DNA of 64,000 nt from Dicyema japonicum (taxonomy: Eukaryota > Dicyemida > Rhombozoa > Dicyemidae), in NCBI GenBank assembly GCA_011109175.1, contig RDEW01000025.1:31990-95989 (forward strand). Direction: 5' to 3'. Shown one piece after another: positions 59,171 to 64,000 of the stretch. The position numbers and the translations under genes are program-made. The notes below the pieces were generated by a model. That model did not search any database and was not told the DNA's origin. It was given only the letters and a program-made list of their open reading frames with translations. Position 1 is the stretch's first letter; each line of letters starts with the position of its first letter.

Positions 59171-59356
59171 GAGCGATTCACCCTCGTGTGCAATCTCTCT
59201 CAAGTCTTCGAGATGCTCTCCACGTCTCAGTTTTCTTTTGACGTACTGGAGATCCCCTATCTCAAAAATGTACTTTTGGGCGTCCACTACAATGCGGTCA
59301 TTCAGATTAATTGTGTATCTGCCTGTCCGCAATCGATTTCGATTTCTAGAATACAA
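59165..59356 (-). CDS. unidentified charged open frame
   Basis: 63 codons, rich in Arg, Glu and Asp (INLNDRIVVDAQKYIFEIGD, LQYVKRKLRRGEHLEDLREI). Strongly protein-like composition. No family assigned; possibly a retrotransposon Gag/Pol piece. Confidence 0.3.
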   Translation of the reverse strand: MYSRNRNRLRTGRYTINLNDRIVVDAQKYIFEIGDLQYVKRKLRRGEHLEDLREIAHEGESLS

Positions 59357-59574
59357 TTTCTTTAGGTGTTCAAATAAGTTACAAATGGAATCCTCTCAAA
59401 GCATGGTTAAGCACTTTAAGACTGGACAGTGCTCACGTGGATAAATTCCCAAATTAAAGAGTTCGAAAATTTTAATTCTCTAAAATAGTGCAAAAATGAG
59501 ATTTTGGAAATCAATTCGGCATTAGGCTCCACGTGGGAAGGCCTCCAAGCTACCTCATCCAGTTTACGTACATA

Positions 59575-59690
59575 GGTCGGTAGAGAAAGGTAGTTCCCAC
59601 ATCGTAGACTAGTCTGGTTTATCCCGATGTCCCTCGGAAAAGGAGATTCTGATTAGTCGATTGGAGGATAGGGACGGCGTAAAAATTACA
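59575..59690 (-). mobile_element. jockey-like LINE 3' fragment
   Basis: gttcccacatcgtagactag, atgtccctcggaaaaggaga and ctgattagtcgattggagga match 56822-56905. Confidence 0.55.
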
Positions 59691-59699
59691 AATACGTAC

Positions 59700-60690
59700 A
59701 ATATGTGAAAAACTCGCCGTGGCTGTTGCCATTCCGAAATTTTCCTTAGTTGATGGCTTCACCAATATAATAGCGTTATTTTTCGTTGGGTTTTTAGAAG
59801 TTCCGTTATCATTTTGGATATACCATCTTCCACGAATGTGATAATCCTGAAATTTTCGTTACCAGCTTTGACTTTAAATTTTATTTTTCGTATACGCATG
59901 ACATCTCCTAGTAAATTGACGGGGGACAAATAATTTTTTGTTTCAAGATTAAGGAATAAGCCGACTTTGAACGTTCATTGACTACTATGCTATATAATTT
60001 CGAATCTTAATTGTCTTATTCCTATAACAATCTCTGTTTTGTCGTTTTCTTGATTCAACGATGATTTGGAAATAATGATATCTGCCATTGTAGCTACTAT
60101 TCCCTAGATTCAAAAGATTTTATCACCCACTTTAATCTTAACGGATTCAGTATTGTGGAAATGTCGTTACTGCATATTTATTACTTCCATGTTTAGATTC
60201 TTTGGTAAACCCAGCACAGTCACAATTAATTAATGATTAATTAATTTTCTACTGCATTAATGCCATATTGGTCAATTATGTAAGACATTTCACATTTAAT
60301 TTGTCCCTTCTAGACTCTACTCATGTGATCACAAACGATTCCACCATATCCCGGTACTGTCCTTCAAAATTCTACGGAGGAACTTGATCGAGGCCTCATT
60401 CTTCAAAACTGATCGAGATTCCTCCACGTGGATACCTTTTCTCACAAGTTGGTTTTCTGGTTCTTTGCAGAAGCGAAAGAACACTGACTTTCGAGGACGT
60501 TATAGCTTCTGAGTGTAGTCAGACGTATCAGGTTCTAGAGGAGAGCCAAAGACTTGCTGCATATCGTTCCAGTTGTCTCAATAGCATTTACACAGAACTT
60601 GAACCGGTAGACAAACCTTTGATATCTCATCCTTTTAGACTTCCATGCAGCGGGTATTGTCTTTATTGGGCTTCTGATGATGTTAGTGGA
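59700..60690. other. no gene assigned; open plus frame at its end
   Basis: About 60440-60690 the plus strand is open for roughly 80 codons (TLTFEDVIASECSQTYQVLE, LNSIYTELEPVDKPLISHPF), unrecognised. Confidence 0.3.
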
Positions 60691-60700
60691 AGATAAGGAG

Positions 60701-60988
60701 TCAACACGCTGCGTACCACAGTATTGGTTTCACGTTCTGACGGAAAGATTCCTTTTCATTTTGGCCATTTTTCATCTCACAGGTCCAGCTTAATGGAGTA
60801 AAGTTCGGAAGGCTAAAGTACCTTTTTGTTGAATCTTTCAGTGATCTCTTCACTTCTAACGCTCCTCGATTCTGTTGATTGTAAAAGACCATTCTCTGAT
60901 CGCCCTGAACATCTACCTGCAAAGGATCTGGAGGTAACCCAGAGAGGAAGATTGATAAACTACCTGAAATTGCATTGGAAATGAACAA
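60701..60988 (-). CDS. unidentified 95-codon open frame
   Basis: MFISNAISGSLSIFLSGLPP then DPLQVDVQGDQRMVFYNQQN and SLKDSTKRYFSLPNFTPLSW. It lies in a less AT-rich stretch open in several frames, which weakens the case. No family recognised. Confidence 0.25.
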   Translation of the reverse strand: MFISNAISGSLSIFLSGLPPDPLQVDVQGDQRMVFYNQQNRGALEVKRSLKDSTKRYFSLPNFTPLSWTCEMKNGQNEKESFRQNVKPILWYAAC

Positions 60989-61170
60989 TTGAAGAAGATT
61001 GACAATTTTATTAGTTTCTCTGGTTACACGTGATTTTTCATGCCATGAAAGTCCGCTAAATAATAATGATAACTATCTGTTTGGACTGTTACTTGATATC
61101 GAAGGTTAAAACAACAAAGTAGAGCTGGAATTCAAAAGTTTATAACATAACCTTGAAATGTTGAGTTTAA

Positions 61171-61788
61171 GTGATAAAGAGTTCTCGGAGACTGATTATT
61201 CCCATTAATTATCAATTAATTATAAAATTTTTTTTAAATGTAAGAATTTCCTGGTTAACTTTGAAAACATTTATCTCATGTTATGTTGGAATTGACATCA
61301 GATGCAGGCTTTACAACGCCTTTATGAAACCGATCCTACTGTATAACGCTGGGACATGGGGAAGTTCCTTCAACGAACTATTGAAACTGGATTCGTTCCA
61401 TAGAAGGCAACTAAGAAGCTTACTCGGAATGGAGTGGCCACGTAGAATATCAACCACTGGTATCTACAACAAGTGTATGTGTTTTTACATCAGCAAGGAT
61501 GTGATAGACGCCCGGTGGAGGCTATTTGGGCATGTACTAAGAATGAACCCGGACGCACCCGCTAACAAAGCGATGGAAGATTACTTTGACAGATGCGAAA
61601 AACCCTTCCGCGGACGACCTAGATCGACACTTCCGACTGCCCTAAACAAAGACTTAAATCGTGTGAGAAAAAATCTAAAGACGGGAGACAACCTGGACGA
61701 ATTGAGATCACTCGCATTCGACAGAGGAAGATGGAAAAGACTAACTATAAATATTGTTTCTTTGAGTGTTGCACATGCGGGGCTATAA
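61171..61788 (+). mobile_element. RTE-like LINE C-terminal region, open frame
   Basis: A 205-codon frame without stops. From about residue 45: CRLYNAFMKPILLYNAGTW, LDSFHRRQLRSLLGMEWPR, ISKDVIDARWRLFGHVLRMN, KAMEDYFDRCEKPFRGRPRS, TGDNLDELRSLAFDRGRWKR. This is the well-known C-terminal series (LYN..+P.LLYN...W, RW+L.GH.LR, +RGRPR, L..LA.DR..W) of RTE/CR1-type LINE proteins. The RT itself is missing, so the copy is 5'-truncated. The first about 40 residues are AT-rich and may not belong. Confidence 0.8.
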
Positions 61789-61794
61789 TCATTA

Positions 61795-63095
61795 TGGCTT
61801 TCGTGAAAGTGCCTTAATAATAATATGTATTCATTTCTTTCTTTAACATTCTTGTTTTAGAAGTACCAGATTTATGCTTATAATTCAAATATGTTTTCAA
61901 AGAAACTTGACCCAACCTCGTTTAGGTTGGGAAATCCTCGGGAACAGTGTGGGTTTCTTGAACCACTCGGAATTGCCATCGGTCGCAGAAATTTTTACGT
62001 TTTTTGGTAGCTGCCGTCTGCTTTTTTTTATGCTAACAATAAATATGAATTCAAATATTATGAATTGATGTCCAAAGATCATAATAGTACATGAGTAGAT
62101 CCCAATAATACAAGTAAAGAAGCCTTCCATGTCTCGGATTAATTGCCAAGATTATCTTTAAATAAAGTGAGTTCTTCCTAAGCTGAGATGAGTAATGGAA
62201 ACATTACTAGTGAGATATTGAGTCGCCTTGATGTTCCCACGTTATTTTTGAATTCCCGTGATGTCTCGTCGTTACCAGTTCTGTCAACTAAGTGTCAGCT
62301 GATAGTACTCTTATCTTGTATATTGAATCTTGATCAAGAAAGTTAGTCTAAATTTCCATATATCTTCGACGGTGGTTTGTGTTGAAATCTCGTGACATGT
62401 AAAATTGTGGCGCAGTTGAATTTTTGAAAGATCCACTGCGCCATCTGTGGAGACATACTCCGTCTGATGTTGATCCTTAGCTCTGAAACCGAATTAACTA
62501 AGTAAAGACATGTATCCCTGCACTTGATTCAAAACAATCAATGCCAAACTTTTGTAGAGTAGCAGTAAGATGACTAGCCGTAGATTTTCAAATGGCTCTG
62601 CCCTGTAGGATTTTGAATGAAAATTAAGAAGCTTTATATCCGCGGTTATGAAGAATTTGTAGCGAACATGTCTTTCAGTATATTTTCAAAAAAAAGTCTG
62701 TCGTAATTTAGCTGTTCTAGACAGATTTGGGTCCTGGACTACATTTGTTCTTTTGCATTGCAGGGATCACTGAAATTATTTGCTACTGAGAGTTTTTTTC
62801 CTAAGAAAATGGTTCGACGTGAACATTCTCATTATGGAATTTACTTTAAAGTGGTGGTCAGCAATGATTTATGTGAGCTGTAGCATATTCGGTACCTTCC
62901 GTCCTAGTCTTGAATTTCAGATTATTACTTTTTTCGATTCATAATGCCGTATTGACGATGACATTTCGCTGTGTTGAATTTGTACGCCTGGTTTATAGTT
63001 TTTTTATGGATGCCAATTATATAATAGAGAGATATCACGATATTTGCCTGAGGTCCTATGAGTTTGATGTGAATACAACAGGCATATACTCGGCT
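61795..63095. other. no gene recognised
   Basis: AT-rich; short frames at 61874-62130 and 62910-63104 are unrecognised. Confidence 0.4.
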
Positions 63096-63099
63096 GGGT

Positions 63100-63275
63100 C
63101 GTAGAAATTTGATCGTCTTGTAAAATTCAATTCTTCCCTCCCTTCCTCAACCATTCTGTCAGTCAAGTTTCTCACGTGATCCTGAAATGCTCCAAGAGAG
63201 ACTTCAGCTAGGCACGATGTCCCTCCCTCGAGCCCACGCTGGTATGCATTGACCGTATAATTGATTCCTCTTAGT
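63100..63275 (-). mobile_element. LINE 3' end fragment
   Basis: Minus strand: SREGHRA then LKSLLEHFRIT (compare SREEHRAKMRSLLERGGIT) and ggatcacgtgagaaac. The open minus frame covering it is a shadow in another frame. Confidence 0.5.
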
Positions 63276-63650
63276 TGCAACGACACGTTCCTTGATTACT
63301 ACGTATTAAGGATTTGGGATAAGGCCTGCATCGACACCTTTTCCCAGTCGACACTTGCTGGTTCCGCGTTGAAAGCTGGGGAGGCTGCTCGGACTTTCGA
63401 GAATTTCAAAATAAAAAAATACGATAGCCTCTCCACAAGATTCCATGTACATCCCGTTGTTGTAGAGACGAGTGGAGTCTTCGGGCCAAAGACGATCTCT
63501 TTTCTAAGATCGCTTGGGTCAATTGTTTCGAAAGTCAGTAATGAGCGTGGGAAACCTAATGTTTGTTCCAAAGGATTTCTCTGGCATTTGTTAGGGGAAA
63601 CAGCCATTCTCTTCTATCAGCTAGATTATTTTGATTTTCTTGTTTCATAA
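63260..63650 (+). mobile_element. LINE C-terminal domain, best-preserved copy
   Basis: 129 open codons: IWDKACIDTFSQSTLAGSAL, KKYDSLSTRFHVHPVVVETS, GVFGPKTISFLRSLGSIVSK, ending LWHLLGETAI. It defines the conserved order of the C-terminal domain for this lineage. Confidence 0.75.
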
Positions 63651-63710
63651 TCAATTGTTTTTAATTAAAAAAATAACTAACAATTAAATTAAATTCTTTT
63701 CCTTATTGAT

Positions 63711-63752
63711 GAAGAGCGGATTCGAGAAGCAGCGATTCGGGAGGTTTGACTG
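63711..63752. mobile_element. pogo-type terminal inverted repeat, solo end
   Basis: Read on the minus strand: CAGTCAAACCTCCCGAATCG then CTGCTTCTCGAATCC, a classic pogo/Tigger-like terminus, followed outward by TA (63753-63754). The other end and a transposase are not found within the window. Confidence 0.5.
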
Positions 63753-64000
63753 TATATTAAATCTCGAATGAAAAATGTCACACGTAGCGTTCCAAACGAC
63801 ACAAATAGGATCTGGGACTCCACTAATAGGATCTTTTGGAATCCATTTTTATTCATCTTTCGCGCTATTTTCATGTGTCCGTTTATACCCCATAATTTGC
63901 CCCACACATAACGAGAAAATATTATTAATTGAGCACAGTTCGCCACATAGGTGGATTCATTAACTTGTATCGCGAAATTTTTCATGGCATTAACTTTTTA

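Noticed and set aside
63056-63286. 76-codon minus open frame as a gene
   Set aside because: Another frame on the same strand carries the LINE terminal block SREGHRA...SLLEHFRIT, so this frame is a shadow.

Overview
The window is AT-rich eukaryotic nuclear DNA from an animal with extremely small introns. Wherever a conserved gene can be followed, the coding frame continues only if pieces of 20-31 bp with GT...AG ends (often with an internal CTAAT/CTAAC-like branch sequence) are removed. Introns this small in a genome with animal-type genes (cohesin SMC3, a PP2A B56 subunit, a GT31 glycosyltransferase, an ABHD11-like hydrolase) point to a dicyemid mesozoan. That assignment is an inference; intron size is the main argument. 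Two isolated N bases (5550, 54089) and about one 1-2 nt frameshift per 500 coding bp, some in A-runs, suggest a scaffold with residual indel errors.

Layout: the left end (1-6 kb) has the last exon of a TAP42/IGBP1-like gene (-), hAT-like transposase debris, an ABHD11-like gene (-), and a pogo/Tigger transposon (3531-5502) inserted at a TA in a hAT-like repeat; another copy of that repeat at 1.1-1.4 kb supplies the empty site. 6-15 kb is mostly decayed non-LTR retrotransposons (LINEs). 15-16.4 kb holds a compact PP2A B56 gene (-). Directly beside it, at 16.5-17.1 kb, is a decayed bacterial OppF/DppF-type peptide-transporter ATPase, the most unexpected item in the window. 17-19 kb has LINE pieces and a tRNA-derived SINE. 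19.9-21.7 kb is a multi-exon gene I cannot identify. 22-40 kb is a transposon graveyard (LINE 3' ends, hAT, an LTR-type integrase, RTE-like LINEs). 40.6-44.5 kb is SMC3 (+), recognisable from first to last residue but lacking the P-loop. 45-54 kb is again LINE debris with several coding-like blocks of unknown identity. 54.9-55.8 kb is a beta-1,3-galactosyltransferase-like gene (+). 56-64 kb is LINE material, including the best-preserved RTE-like frame (61171-61788) and a second pogo-type terminus near 63.75 kb.

The recognisable host genes are housekeeping: PP2A regulation (TAP42/IGBP1 and B56), sister-chromatid cohesion (SMC3), a mitochondrial-type hydrolase and protein glycosylation. They are not an operon and show no clear functional grouping beyond two PP2A partners lying 15 kb apart. 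By length most of the window is retrotransposon remnants of at least three LINE lineages, many ending near the same short motif. Long intervening stretches show nothing I can assign and are listed as such.
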